Source of the DNA: Paraburkholderia sp. LEh10
Lineage (GTDB): Bacteria; Pseudomonadota; Gammaproteobacteria; Burkholderiales; Burkholderiaceae
Assembly (NCBI RefSeq): GCF_017814945.1
Contig: NZ_JAGIPX010000045.1
Span: forward strand, 1 to 64,000
Reading direction: 5' to 3'
Length of the DNA: 64,000 bases
Shown: piece after piece, positions 53,388 to 61,969 of the stretch
Layout: every line of letters starts with the position of its first letter
How positions within the stretch are numbered: position 1 is the first letter of the stretch
Translations under genes and position numbers: made by a program
Notes under the pieces: model-generated
Databases searched by the model: none
What the model was told of the DNA's origin: nothing
What the model saw: the letters and a program-made list of their open reading frames with translations, nothing else

Positions 53388-54416
53388 ATGAGTGTGTATT
53401 CCCGTCGTAACTTTCTTCAAACGCTCGGAGCCGCCACGGTGGCGGCGATGGGGACCGGCGCCTTGCCGTCGCTCGCTCGGGCGCAGACCGCGCAGTTCAA
53501 GCTGAAGTACGCGAACAACCTCGCGCTGTCCCATCCGCTCAACGTTCGCGCGAAAGAAGCCGCGGACGCCATCAAGAAGGAATCCGGCGGCCGTGTCGAG
53601 TTGCAGATTTTCCCGAACGGTCAGATGGGCACGGATACCGACATGCTGTCGCAGGTTCGATCGGGCGCCATCGACTTCCTGACCCAAGGTGGCGTGGTGC
53701 TGTCGACGCTCGTGCCCGTCTCGGCGATCAACGGCATCGGCTTCGCGTTCAAGGACTACAACCAGGTATGGGCAGCAATGGACGGCGAGCTCGGGAGCCA
53801 CATCCGCACGGCGATCTCGAAGGTCGGGCTCGTCGCGATGGAGAAACCGTGGGACAACGGCTTTCGGCATCTCACGAGCTCGGTCAAGCCGGTGCAAACC
53901 CCGGCCGACCTTAAAGGCTTAAAGATTCGCGTGCCGGTCAGCCCCCTTTGGACCTCGATGTTCAAGGCGCTCGACGCCTCGCCCACCAGCATCAACTTCA
54001 GCGAGGCGTATTCGGCGCTGCAAACCAAGGTCGTTGATGCAGAAGAAAACCCCCTCGCGCTGATCGAAACCGGACGCTTCTATGAAGTCCAGAAGTTCTG
54101 CTCGTTGACCGGCCATATCTGGGACGGCTTCTGGTTTCTCGGCAACGCGCGGTCTTGGGGCAAGCTGCCGCCGGACTTGCAGACGATCGTGGCGAAACAC
54201 CTGAATGCGGCCGCAGTGGCTGAACGCGCGGACGTCGCCGCACTGAGCACATCGCTGATCGGGAAGTTGCAGTCACAGGGCATGGCGTTCAACAAGCCCG
54301 ATATCCAGCCGTTCCGTGCCGCGCTGCAAAAAGCCGGCTTTTACGACCAGTGGCGCAAGAAATACGGCGATGAAGCCTGGGCGTTGCTCGAAAAGTACAC
54401 GCAAAAGTTCGCATGA
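53388..54416 (+). CDS. dctP: TRAP transporter substrate-binding protein DctP
   Basis: 342 residues. A twin-arginine-style leader (SRRNFLQTLGAATVAAM) ends ARAQ, then the periplasmic binding fold opens with FKLKYANNLALSHPLNVRAK. Family marks are GRVELQIFPNGQMGTDTDML and DLKGLKIRVPVSPLWTSMFK, where the Arg pairs with the ligand carboxylate, and the INFSEAYSALQTKVVDAEEN loop. It captures an organic acid for the fused permease encoded next. The gene is at the head of the rightward operon facing the catabolic genes. Confidence 0.93.
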   Translation: MSVYSRRNFLQTLGAATVAAMGTGALPSLARAQTAQFKLKYANNLALSHPLNVRAKEAADAIKKESGGRVELQIFPNGQMGTDTDMLSQVRSGAIDFLTQGGVVLSTLVPVSAINGIGFAFKDYNQVWAAMDGELGSHIRTAISKVGLVAMEKPWDNGFRHLTSSVKPVQTPADLKGLKIRVPVSPLWTSMFKALDASPTSINFSEAYSALQTKVVDAEENPLALIETGRFYEVQKFCSLTGHIWDGFWFLGNARSWGKLPPDLQTIVAKHLNAAAVAERADVAALSTSLIGKLQSQGMAFNKPDIQPFRAALQKAGFYDQWRKKYGDEAWALLEKYTQKFA

Positions 54417-54451
54417 GCGCGGACCATCGAAGAGTTTCCGGAGAGCGAGTC

Positions 54452-56365
54452 ATGACTTACCGAGTTCATCCCGAGCAGGTGTTCGCCCACGACATGGGCG
54501 CGCCGAAAGACCGACATGCGACATCGAAGGTCGTGCGCTTCGGCAACGCACTGGAGTTGGCCATCAAGTGGATCACCGAAGTGCCCGCCGCGTTGCTGCT
54601 GGTGGCCGAGGTCGTCCTGCTGCTCACCAACGTTACCTGCCGCTACGTGCTGCATAATCCGTTGATCTGGGGTGACGAACTCGCGTCGATCCTGTTCATC
54701 TGGCTGTCCATGCTCGGCGCGGTGGTGGCGTTGCGGCGTGGCGAGCATTTGCGGCTGACGATGTTCGTCGCCAGAATGTCGCCGCAAAACCGCGCGTTTG
54801 CGGAAACGCTTGGAAATTTCATCGTGATGACGTTCGTGCTGCTGCTGGTGCGGCCGGCAACCGATTGGGCGATGGACGAGTGGATCATCAGTACACCGGC
54901 ACTGGATCTGCCAAATACCGTTTCCGCGGCCGCGATTCCCGTGGCGGCTGCGCTGATGCTCGTGCTCGCCATTACCCGGTTGCTCGAACGCTCGTCGATG
55001 CGCGATTGCGCGAAGGCTTTAGCGCTGGTGGGCGGGGTCGCCATTACGCTCTACTTTGCACGGCAAGCGCTTGCGCCACTGACCGCGGTCAGCCTGATCC
55101 TTTTCTTCGCCGTCGGCGTGATTACGATCATCTGTCTCGGCGTGCCGATCATGGTCGCCTTTGGCGTGTGCACGTTTGCTTATCTCGCAACCATCACCGG
55201 CGCGCCGTTGTCGATCGTCGTGAGCACCATGAATCAGGGAATGTCCAGCCTGATCCTGCTCGCCGTCCCGCTCTTCATCCTGCTCGGCGCGCTGATGGAA
55301 GCGATGGGGCTCGCCGAAGCGATGATCCGCTTCCTCGCCTCGCTGATTGGCCATAAGCGCGGCGGCCTCGCCTACGTGCTGATCGGCGCCATGTACCTGG
55401 TGTCCGGCATCTCCGGTTCGAAGGTGGCGGATATGGCGGCGCTCGCGCCGGGCCTGTTCCCGGAAATGAAAAAGCGCGGCGCGAATGAAGGCGATCTCGT
55501 CGCAATGCTCAGTTCGTCGGCGGCCATGTCGGAAACAATTCCGCCCAGTCTCGTGCTGATCACGATTGGGTCGGTAACCGGCGTTTCGATTGCGGCGCTG
55601 TTCACGGGCGGCTTCATGCCGGCCGTAGTCGGCGCGGTAGCACTCGCGGCAGTCGTCTGGTTCAAAAGCCGCGGGGAAATCCTGCAAGGCGTTCGACGGG
55701 CCTCCCGGGCCGAGATCGGCCGCGCATTTATGATGTCGCTACCTGCGCTCGCGCTGCCCGTCGTGATCCGCGCAGCCGTGGTGGAAGGGATTGCGACCGC
55801 GACGGAAGTGGCCACGATCGGCGTCGCTTACACCTGCGTGGCGGGTTTGTTACTATACCGCCGCTTCGACTGGAGCCGGCTCTATCCTATTCTGGTGGAA
55901 GCGGCCTCGCTGTCCGGCGCGATCCTGATCATCATCGGTTGCGCAACGGCGATGGGATGGGCGCTTACGCAGTCGGGCTTCTCCGCGCAACTCGCGACCT
56001 TGATGATGGCAGCGCCCGGGGGCTCGCTCGGCTTCCTGGCGATCTCCGCCATTACGTTCGTGATGCTCGGCAGCTTTCTGGAAGGAATTCCGGCAATCGT
56101 ACTGTTCGGGCCGCTGCTGTTCCCGATCGCGCGTGCGATGGGCATCTCCGACGTGCACTATGCAATGGTCGTGGTATTCGCAATGGGACTGGGCCTGTTC
56201 GCGCCACCGCTTGGCCTCGGCTTCTACGCGGCGTGCGCGGTCGGCAAGGTCGATCCGTCAACCGCAATGCGCCGCGTTTGGCCCTATCTGGGGGCTTTGG
56301 CGGTGGCCCTCATCGTGATAGTGCTGGTTCCGTGGGTATCGACGGGTTTTCTGCAAGCAAAATAA
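54452..56365 (+). CDS. TRAP transporter fused small and large permease (DctQM)
   Basis: About 637 residues. The first 180 are the DctQ small subunit with four helices (VPAALLLVAEVVLLLTNVTC, RYVLHNPLIWGDELASILFI, RRGEHLRL). The rest is a complete DctM elevator-type subunit with PIMVAFGVCTFAYLATITGA, LLAVPLFILLGALMEAMGLA, SGISGSKVADMAALAPGLFP and PLFIPxA-like PIARAMGI. Na+-driven uptake of the ligand held by DctP is the family role. The start at 54452 is favoured by GGAGAGCG; the ATG overlapping the dctP stop at 54413 is the alternative. The fusion is a known arrangement. Confidence 0.9.
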   Translation: MTYRVHPEQVFAHDMGAPKDRHATSKVVRFGNALELAIKWITEVPAALLLVAEVVLLLTNVTCRYVLHNPLIWGDELASILFIWLSMLGAVVALRRGEHLRLTMFVARMSPQNRAFAETLGNFIVMTFVLLLVRPATDWAMDEWIISTPALDLPNTVSAAAIPVAAALMLVLAITRLLERSSMRDCAKALALVGGVAITLYFARQALAPLTAVSLILFFAVGVITIICLGVPIMVAFGVCTFAYLATITGAPLSIVVSTMNQGMSSLILLAVPLFILLGALMEAMGLAEAMIRFLASLIGHKRGGLAYVLIGAMYLVSGISGSKVADMAALAPGLFPEMKKRGANEGDLVAMLSSSAAMSETIPPSLVLITIGSVTGVSIAALFTGGFMPAVVGAVALAAVVWFKSRGEILQGVRRASRAEIGRAFMMSLPALALPVVIRAAVVEGIATATEVATIGVAYTCVAGLLLYRRFDWSRLYPILVEAASLSGAILIIIGCATAMGWALTQSGFSAQLATLMMAAPGGSLGFLAISAITFVMLGSFLEGIPAIVLFGPLLFPIARAMGISDVHYAMVVVFAMGLGLFAPPLGLGFYAACAVGKVDPSTAMRRVWPYLGALAVALIVIVLVPWVSTGFLQAK

Positions 56366-56397
56366 AGGTATCGAATGGCACAGAAAGGGCAACGGAC

Positions 56398-57108
56398 ATG
56401 AAAAACGCGTTTAACAGTGAACTGAACGGCAAGGGGAACGCGCGCGCGCCCGAGGTAATTGCGTCGAAGCTCGACGACATTCGCGATCAGGTGCGCGCCA
56501 TGATTCAGCGGGGGGACTTGCGCCCCGGTGAACGCGTGAATGAGCAGGCGCTCGCAAACCAGATCGGCGTCGGCCGCAATTCGGCGCGCGAGGCCCTGCG
56601 CTCGCTCGAACAGGCGGGGCTCGTGCGAATCGTCCCTAATCGGGGCGCCGAAGTACGGCGGCTGTCGCTCGAAGAGGCGATGGATCTCTACGAGATTCGA
56701 GCAGGGCTCGCACGCACGGCGGGACGTCTCGCCGCGCTGCGTCTGACCACCGACGAGGAGCAGTCGCTGAGCCTTCTCGTTGACAAGATGGACTCCGCCG
56801 TAGCCGAGCGCAACACCTCTCTGTATCAGACTCTGAACACCGAGTTCCACCGTCAACTAATGGCAGCCACCAAGAATCCGCGGCTGATCACGATCAACCA
56901 GGCTGTCGAAGACGAGCTGACGCTTTACATCCACAAAGGCGTGTATTCGTTCACGCAGATGCAGCGTTCCTCGAAAGAACACCGCGAGCTTTTCGAGGCG
57001 CTGCGTGCGGGTCAGGCCGACGCGGCTGCACAGGCTTTCGAGAATCACGTGCAGACGGGCAAGAAGCGCATGCTCGACACCGTGTCCACGAGCCCGTCCG
57101 AACGTTAA
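56398..57108 (+). CDS. GntR-family (FadR/FCD subgroup) transcriptional regulator
   Basis: 236 residues from the ATG at 56398. The N-terminal winged helix (about 25-90) reads GDLRPGERVNEQALANQIGV, then GRNSAREALRSLEQAGLVRI with VPNRGAEVRRLS. The FCD ligand domain (about 95-220) has the acidic/His metal-site pattern: DLYEIRAGLARTAGRLAALR, LNTEFHRQLMAATKNPRLIT and SSKEHRELFEALRAGQ. FCD regulators bind carboxylic acids. Position between the transporter and the dehydrogenase suggests it represses this locus through the palindrome at 53238. Confidence 0.92.
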   Translation: MKNAFNSELNGKGNARAPEVIASKLDDIRDQVRAMIQRGDLRPGERVNEQALANQIGVGRNSAREALRSLEQAGLVRIVPNRGAEVRRLSLEEAMDLYEIRAGLARTAGRLAALRLTTDEEQSLSLLVDKMDSAVAERNTSLYQTLNTEFHRQLMAATKNPRLITINQAVEDELTLYIHKGVYSFTQMQRSSKEHRELFEALRAGQADAAAQAFENHVQTGKKRMLDTVSTSPSER

Positions 57109-57126
57109 TGACCTTGGAGTAGCTTG

Positions 57127-58056
57127 TTGAAAACCATAGTGTTTCTGGACCGCGCGACGCTGTCGGCCGATCTACCCGATTTTCCGTTCCCACATCGCTG
57201 GGTTGAATATCCGTCCACTACGCAAGAACAGGTGGTACAGCGCTGCCGTGACGCGCAGATCGTCGTGACCAACAAGGTGCCGCTGACGGGAGAGGTGCTT
57301 GCGCAGTTGCCGCAACTGGAAGTGATCGGCGTGCCGGCCGCAGGCGTCAATCATCTGGATATAAAAACATGCCGCCAACGGAGCATCGAAGTAGTCGCAT
57401 GTCCGGGCTATTCGACGATCTCCGTGCCGGAGCACGCGTTCGCGCTGATGCTCGCGCTGCGCCGCAACCTGGTTCCTTACTGGAACGACGTTTATGGTGG
57501 AGGCTGGAGCGGGTCACCCACTTTTTACGCTGAACTGCATCCGATCGCGGATCTGCACGGTTCGACGCTCGGCATCGTCGGCGCCGGTCACGGTGGAAAG
57601 CGACTCGCCGAACTGGCCGGCGCGTTCGGCATGCGTGTGCTCTTCGCCGAGCGCAGGCACGCCAAGGCGGTGCGCGAAGGCTACGCTGCATTCGACGAAG
57701 TGCTGCGTGAGGCGGATGTGATCAGCCTGCACTGCCCGCTTACCGACGAAACGCGGCATCTGTTCGGTCTCGCCGAATTCGAGCGAATGAAGCGCAGCGC
57801 GTCGCTCGTGAACGCCGCGCGCGGCGGCATCGTCGACGAGGGGGCGCTGATCGAGGCGCTCGACCGCAAGCTGATCGCGAATGCCGCGCTCGACGTCCTC
57901 GAGCAGGAGCCGCCAGCCGTCGATCATCCGCTGTTGACCAGCGCGCGCACGGATCTGATCGTGACTCCACATGTCGCATGGCGGACTCAGGTGGCGATGC
58001 AGCGGCTCGTCACACAGCTCGCGCAAGGCATCGAACAGCATTACGCGCGGCGCTGA
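57127..58056 (+). CDS. D-isomer-specific 2-hydroxyacid dehydrogenase
   Basis: About 309 residues from a TTG start (57127; 57124 is also possible) after TTGGAG. The catalytic domain contains NKVPLTGEVLAQLPQLEVIG. The NAD fold has LGIVGAGHGGKRLAELAGAF, ISLHCPLTDETRHLFGLAEF, the Arg in NAARGGIVDEGALIEALDRK, the Glu in LDVLEQEPPA and the catalytic His in IVTPHVAWRT. It resembles glycerate/hydroxypyruvate reductases and interconverts 2-oxo- and D-2-hydroxyacids. As the last gene of the TRAP operon it may convert the imported acid or the pyruvate-like product. Confidence 0.9.
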   Translation: MKTIVFLDRATLSADLPDFPFPHRWVEYPSTTQEQVVQRCRDAQIVVTNKVPLTGEVLAQLPQLEVIGVPAAGVNHLDIKTCRQRSIEVVACPGYSTISVPEHAFALMLALRRNLVPYWNDVYGGGWSGSPTFYAELHPIADLHGSTLGIVGAGHGGKRLAELAGAFGMRVLFAERRHAKAVREGYAAFDEVLREADVISLHCPLTDETRHLFGLAEFERMKRSASLVNAARGGIVDEGALIEALDRKLIANAALDVLEQEPPAVDHPLLTSARTDLIVTPHVAWRTQVAMQRLVTQLAQGIEQHYARR

Positions 58057-58136
58057 GAGCGAAATTCGACGAGGTAGTGTTGCGCCTCCTCAAGCTGCTC
58101 CGCGCCGTCGCGGCTGCAAGGCTGAGAGAATCAAGC

Positions 58137-58421
58137 TTACGATGGAAACAGATTGCTTGTCGTGTCCTCAACGCCCTCCCCTAGCATCGCATCAATAAAG
58201 GTGCGAGCCCTGCGATCGACGCAAGTGAGAGCGGCGTTCTCCGAATCGTACATGATGGGATCGGCAACATCCTCCGTGACCTTTTGTGTTGATCTCCTTC
58301 TACGCAACGACCACGTGACGCGATACCTCACTATGACACCGTCGAGTAAGCGAATGGTGCGCGGCTCTACACGTGCTGTGATAACAAATCCGCGATATCG
58401 TCCGACGATATGATCCTTCAT
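58137..58421 (-). CDS. Small hypothetical protein
   Basis: 94 residues, with strand-rich pattern GRYRGFVITARVEPRTIRLL, then GVIVRYRVTWSLRRRR and a C-terminal helix ALTCVDRRARTFIDAMLGEG. There is no signal peptide or membrane segment. Similar short proteins without known function occur in Burkholderiaceae accessory DNA, but I cannot name a family. It is convergent with the 2-hydroxyacid dehydrogenase gene, and the ribosome site is weak. Confidence 0.5.
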   Translation of the reverse strand: MKDHIVGRYRGFVITARVEPRTIRLLDGVIVRYRVTWSLRRRRSTQKVTEDVADPIMYDSENAALTCVDRRARTFIDAMLGEGVEDTTSNLFPS

Positions 58422-58838
58422 TCATTGAATCCACAAGTCATTGCTTGATTGGCGATGGCGCTTCACGATGCACTATCTGTTACTGCTCGTAGGTCTGAGG
58501 CACGGCCGGTTCGTGGATGAACAAGGCGCAAAGAGTGGAAGAGGAGTCCAGTGTAGAAGCGCAGCGGATCTCGTTTCTGCATCGAGCCGGGTTGCGGTCG
58601 TACTGGCGACCGTCGACTGATCGCCATTTCCAACGCGATCGCGAGGCACACTGGATCCGCAGCTCGGACGGCCGAAGCGACCACAGGCCCCGTGAACTCC
58701 ACCCCGTTCAGCTTACGCGATGCGAAGCTGCACCCTTGCTCGGTATAGCCGGAAATCAAGCTAAGAATGGGTTGAATCCTGTTTAGGGATTTTCTTATCT
58801 GCGGTAATCGTACTTCCGTGGTGCGACGCGTGTCGCCG
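58422..58838. other. Gene-free stretch
   Basis: No supportable gene. A 98-codon minus-strand frame and an overlapping plus-strand frame exist, neither with recognisable features. Confidence 0.4.
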
Positions 58839-59047
58839 TCAGTCGCGCGTCATGTGTGCGAAGCCTGCACCAAACTTCTCGCACGACCGGCCGACCGTCC
58901 CGTAGCTGACGACCACGCCATGTTCAACTAGCAGCTCTTCAAAGTCGCGCAGCTCAACCGAAACCGAAAGTACCAGCGAACCGCGCAACTGACGACAACT
59001 GCCGGAAAGCGATAGCCGTGATAGAGCGATTTCGTCTTTTTCACCAT
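58839..59047 (-). mobile_element. IS6-family transposase remnant, frameshifted
   Basis: From ATG at 59047 the protein reads KKTKSLYHGYRFPAVVVSCA, then VRWYFRFRL; a one-base shift near 58957 restores ELRDFEELLVEHGVVVSYGT and VGRSCEKFGAGFAHM, ending at 58839. This is the N-terminal fifth of an IS6-type DDE transposase. It is related to the fragment at 3926-4071 but on the opposite strand and extends further, through the segment lost there. Confidence 0.8.
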
Positions 59048-59158
59048 CACATGTTTCGCGACCGGTTCAGCAACGTGACAACGCCCCGGGGATGTCAATT
59101 CCGCGAGATTCTGGCGCAATATGGAGTGCGACAACCGTCGATCAGGTCGGAGGCAAGC

Positions 59159-59557
59159 GTGGAAAACTCCGTTAGGCTTGAGCTGTTTTGCCGGCTATTC
59201 CTCGGTCTCTTCGTAGGCTTTTTTGGCGTGACGGCCGTGCTTTTCGTGCGTTACGAGTCGGGGAGCCAACTGCCGCAATTGAACGTCGCGCGGTCGAAGA
59301 GCGCATCGCAAGCCTTGGCGGCCAACGCCCCGGCAGTCCCATTCTCATCCGCTTCCCAATCACGACCGGCAACGCAATTACCCGCTACTGAGGAAAAGAC
59401 ACTCATTGCGTCGTCGACCTCGACTCTAGTCACGTTCATTGCCGCTGTAGTGGCAAACCTCCTAAGTTGGAGGAAGGACAAGCGGGGAACCGGTCAAAGG
59501 AAAGCGGGACGCCTCCCTCGAGTTCCTCGAGTCAAAGAAAGACGGAAACGGACATGA
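59159..59557 (+). CDS. Small membrane protein, possibly frameshifted at the C-terminus
   Basis: A GTG at 59159 after TCGGAGG starts a 132-residue product. A first helix (LELFCRLFLGLFVGFFGVTA), a 60-residue polar Ser/Ala/Gln-rich loop and a second helix (STLVTFIAAVVANLLSW) are followed by a basic RKDKRG. After that the frame gives an Arg-rich tail, while another frame continues with FLESKKDGNGHERA, more like a cytoplasmic helix, so a shift near 59510 is possible. No family is recognised. It begins about 110 bases after the IS6 remnant start on the opposite strand. Confidence 0.5.
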   Translation: MENSVRLELFCRLFLGLFVGFFGVTAVLFVRYESGSQLPQLNVARSKSASQALAANAPAVPFSSASQSRPATQLPATEEKTLIASSTSTLVTFIAAVVANLLSWRKDKRGTGQRKAGRLPRVPRVKERRKRT

Positions 59558-60123
59558 GAGAGCTGGCAGAGATGACAGTCCGGAACTGAGGTGGTATACC
59601 GCGCGAAGGCGCCCGATCAGGCGGCATTCACGATGTCCCTGAACACCTAGCCGGCGCTGTACCTGATCCTAAATGCGCCATGTGCACGAAGGCGCATCCT
59701 GGCGCGCCTCATAAGCGCCCCGCTAACGACAGGTCGATACTGCCGCTTTGCAAAAACTGTACTTGACGCATGCCCGTCGACCTTCAATCGAACGTGAGTT
59801 AAATAATTAATCGGGAGGCATGCAATCCGACGGAAGGCTTTGCGGAAAAGAGCGGATCAGGGCGAGCGGGCGCAGACGGCACGACAAACGCCGAGCATAC
59901 ACACGCCATCGCGCAAATCGTCAGAACTTTCCCGAATCGCATCCGCTACGCTCTCCTTGAAGTGATGACTCGAATCCCTGGCCGCTCTGCGAACAGCGTT
60001 GCCGCAGGGGCGATGCCGCCTGAACCCCTTCGCTGTACCCGCGACATCCCGGCGGAGCGTCGCGACATTCAGCGGTGCCGGTGTGTCCGCACCCGGCAAC
60101 ATCACACAGTGACACCAATGGTC

Positions 60124-60139
60124 GACATGTCAACTATAT
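60124..60139 (+). repeat. 16-bp motif, copy 1 (GACATGTC + AACTATAT)
   Basis: An 8-bp palindrome GACATGTC followed by AACTATAT. It matches the reverse complement of 60409-60424 at 15 of 16 positions. Confidence 0.7.
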
Positions 60140-60408
60140 GTGTGAATACGGACAGAACGCCGCAGTGGAGGTAACCCTCGTTTACCGGACAGCGTAACCG
60201 CCAGGCACCAGACCATTCCGTCGGGAAAGAGTGGAGCGCCGAGAGATTTCCTCGTCTTCCGCAAGGCCGCAGGCACCACGTCTATCACCCGCGACAGCCT
60301 TTTCAAAAGCTCCTCACTTTACTCGGCTCGGTTCCCGACCGTTCGGACGCCGCGATTTAAGCACGCATTGGCGACAGATGGACGCATACAAATAGCTTAC
60401 ATCGCCCT

Positions 60409-60424
60409 ATATAGTAGACATGTC
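60409..60424 (-). repeat. 16-bp motif, copy 2 (inverted)
   Basis: On the minus strand it reads GACATGTC followed by TACTATAT, the inverted partner of copy 1, centre-to-centre 285 bp away and about 115 bases before the gene at 60539. Confidence 0.7.
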
Positions 60425-60538
60425 AACGTGACGATGACGTAAATCAACTTCGATAGAGAAGCCGATGTTTCAGAAGGTCATTACGGGCGCGCTCGCGGGA
60501 TCCCCGCGAGTGAACCGGTGCATGTTAGGAGACTTGAT

Positions 60539-60784
60539 ATGGTGACACGTAGCGAATGGGCGAGAGGCACGAGTACTTCAGCTTACGAACCTCTGAATCC
60601 CCTCGAAGTCCTCTTCGACGGCGTCAGGCACAGCGGCACATATCGGGTGATGACAGGATCGGTCATCGTCAACTACGGAGGGCAGATCAAGGTCGCTTCG
60701 TTTGGCATGGACCGGCCCGAACTGGTTGCCAGGTGGCTCCTGACTGATCTCGTTCGGCGTTCAAGCGGTAAGCCGAAGAAATAA
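60539..60784 (+). CDS. Small hypothetical protein
   Basis: 81 residues from the ATG at 60539, which follows TTAGGAGA by a good distance. The middle reads RHSGTYRVMTGSVIVNYGGQ then IKVASFGMDRPELVARWLLT, a small strand-rich domain with a C-terminal helix and basic tail. No signal or membrane segment and no recognised family. The next gene starts one base after its stop, so the two are one operon. Confidence 0.6.
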   Translation: MVTRSEWARGTSTSAYEPLNPLEVLFDGVRHSGTYRVMTGSVIVNYGGQIKVASFGMDRPELVARWLLTDLVRRSSGKPKK

Positions 60785-60785
60785 C

Positions 60786-61172
60786 GTGAGATATGAAACT
60801 CTTTCCGCCGCAAGCAAGGCGGCTCAAGAAACGTCGCGGATGGAAGGGTCCATTCTGGAAGTCCGCTCCGATACACAGACGTATGAGGTGGTAGCGCCTG
60901 GCGTGCCGTCCGAGAAGGCCGGCGTCTGCCGTGTGATCGCTGTCTATGACAACGGCGAGTTAAGGACAGGTAGGAAGGAAAGCGTTGCCGAAACTAAAAG
61001 CGGCATATTCTTATTGGTCTATCTGGCCGGAGGCATTCCGCTCATGTTTCTCCTCGCGGCACTTCATGACGTCTTCGGGTACGGATGGAAGCATGTGTTA
61101 GGTGCATTCGTCATTCTAACGATAGCGGTAGGATTTTGTTACGCAGTAGGAGACTTTGAGAAAGAAGACTAA
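60786..61172 (+). CDS. Small two-helix membrane protein
   Basis: 128 residues from a GTG placed just after the previous stop. A soluble N-terminal part (SDTQTYEVVAPGVPSEKAGV, then CRVIAVYDNGELRTGRKES) is followed by two membrane helices (IFLLVYLAGGIPLMFLLAAL and VLGAFVILTIAVGFCYAVG) and a short acidic tail. No family is recognised. Close linkage to the 81-residue protein upstream suggests they act together at the inner membrane. Confidence 0.6.
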   Translation: MRYETLSAASKAAQETSRMEGSILEVRSDTQTYEVVAPGVPSEKAGVCRVIAVYDNGELRTGRKESVAETKSGIFLLVYLAGGIPLMFLLAALHDVFGYGWKHVLGAFVILTIAVGFCYAVGDFEKED

Positions 61173-61969
61173 GCAATAACCGACACCACCTAGATCGTGA
61201 ACGCAGCATGGACAGAATGGAAAAGTTTCCCCATCCGACACAAGGCGTTCTCCTCGCACCATTCGCTCCAGGGTGATACAAACTCCGGAACGGCACGCAA
61301 CGGGCGGTCTTCGGGATGTGTGGGAACGTTTCGCCTATCGTATGTCGTCTCTCCTTCCAAAGGATAAAGGCGGCGCCGGGCGAGCGCAGCAACACCGCCA
61401 AGCGCGGTTATGTGTGGGCGAATATCGACGCGATAGAGTACTGGACACCTTTCTTCCTTGATGCTGATGTGAGCGGTTTCGGGACATACGCCTTGACTCC
61501 GGCCAGATCGCACGCGCAGATATCGGGACCGCTGAAGTAGCCTCGTCGGCCTGGACCTTAAGTGTTGGCTTGCCCATCACATTCCTGGCGGACACAGCCA
61601 TCTTGCTGAGTTGTCCATGATCGCCTCCAACATTTGTGACCTCATGCTCAACGACCAGATGATGCTCTGGACTCTTCCGTAACGACAGGAACGTAGCGAA
61701 ACCGTGCGCCGCTTCCAAACCGCCAAGGCACAAGAATTGTCTTAACGACACGTGCGTTGTCAATGCCATTCCTTGGTATGGTTGTATTGGCAACGTTCCG
61801 TGCTGCACGCCTGACACACCAATCACCTTATCAATTTCGTGACTACCGTCAAGTCAGCGCAATGCGACGCACCCCTGCATAGATAGTGCCAACTCTGAAT
61901 TTTTGTATGTTTATGAGATCGCTTTGGTGATATTGTTTGCAGTCCTTTATGTCTCGACAACGCATCGGC
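61173..61969. other. Gene-free stretch upstream of tssF
   Basis: About 800 bases. A 163-codon minus-strand frame and several shorter ones exist, but none resembles a known protein. If tssF starts a T6SS transcript, its promoter should be here; the bases before 61970 are AT-rich but I see no clear hexamer pair. Confidence 0.4.

Larger units (their letters stand above)
59558..60538. other. Long gene-free stretch
   Basis: About 980 bases without a supportable gene, unevenly AT-rich around 60110-60140 and 60380-60430. It holds an inverted pair of 16-bp motifs (60124-60139 and 60409-60424) and the ribosome site of the following gene. Confidence 0.45.

Noticed and set aside
61335..61826. 163-codon minus-strand frame upstream of tssF
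   Set aside because: No motif, signal or ribosome site that I can support; it could be real but there is no positive evidence.
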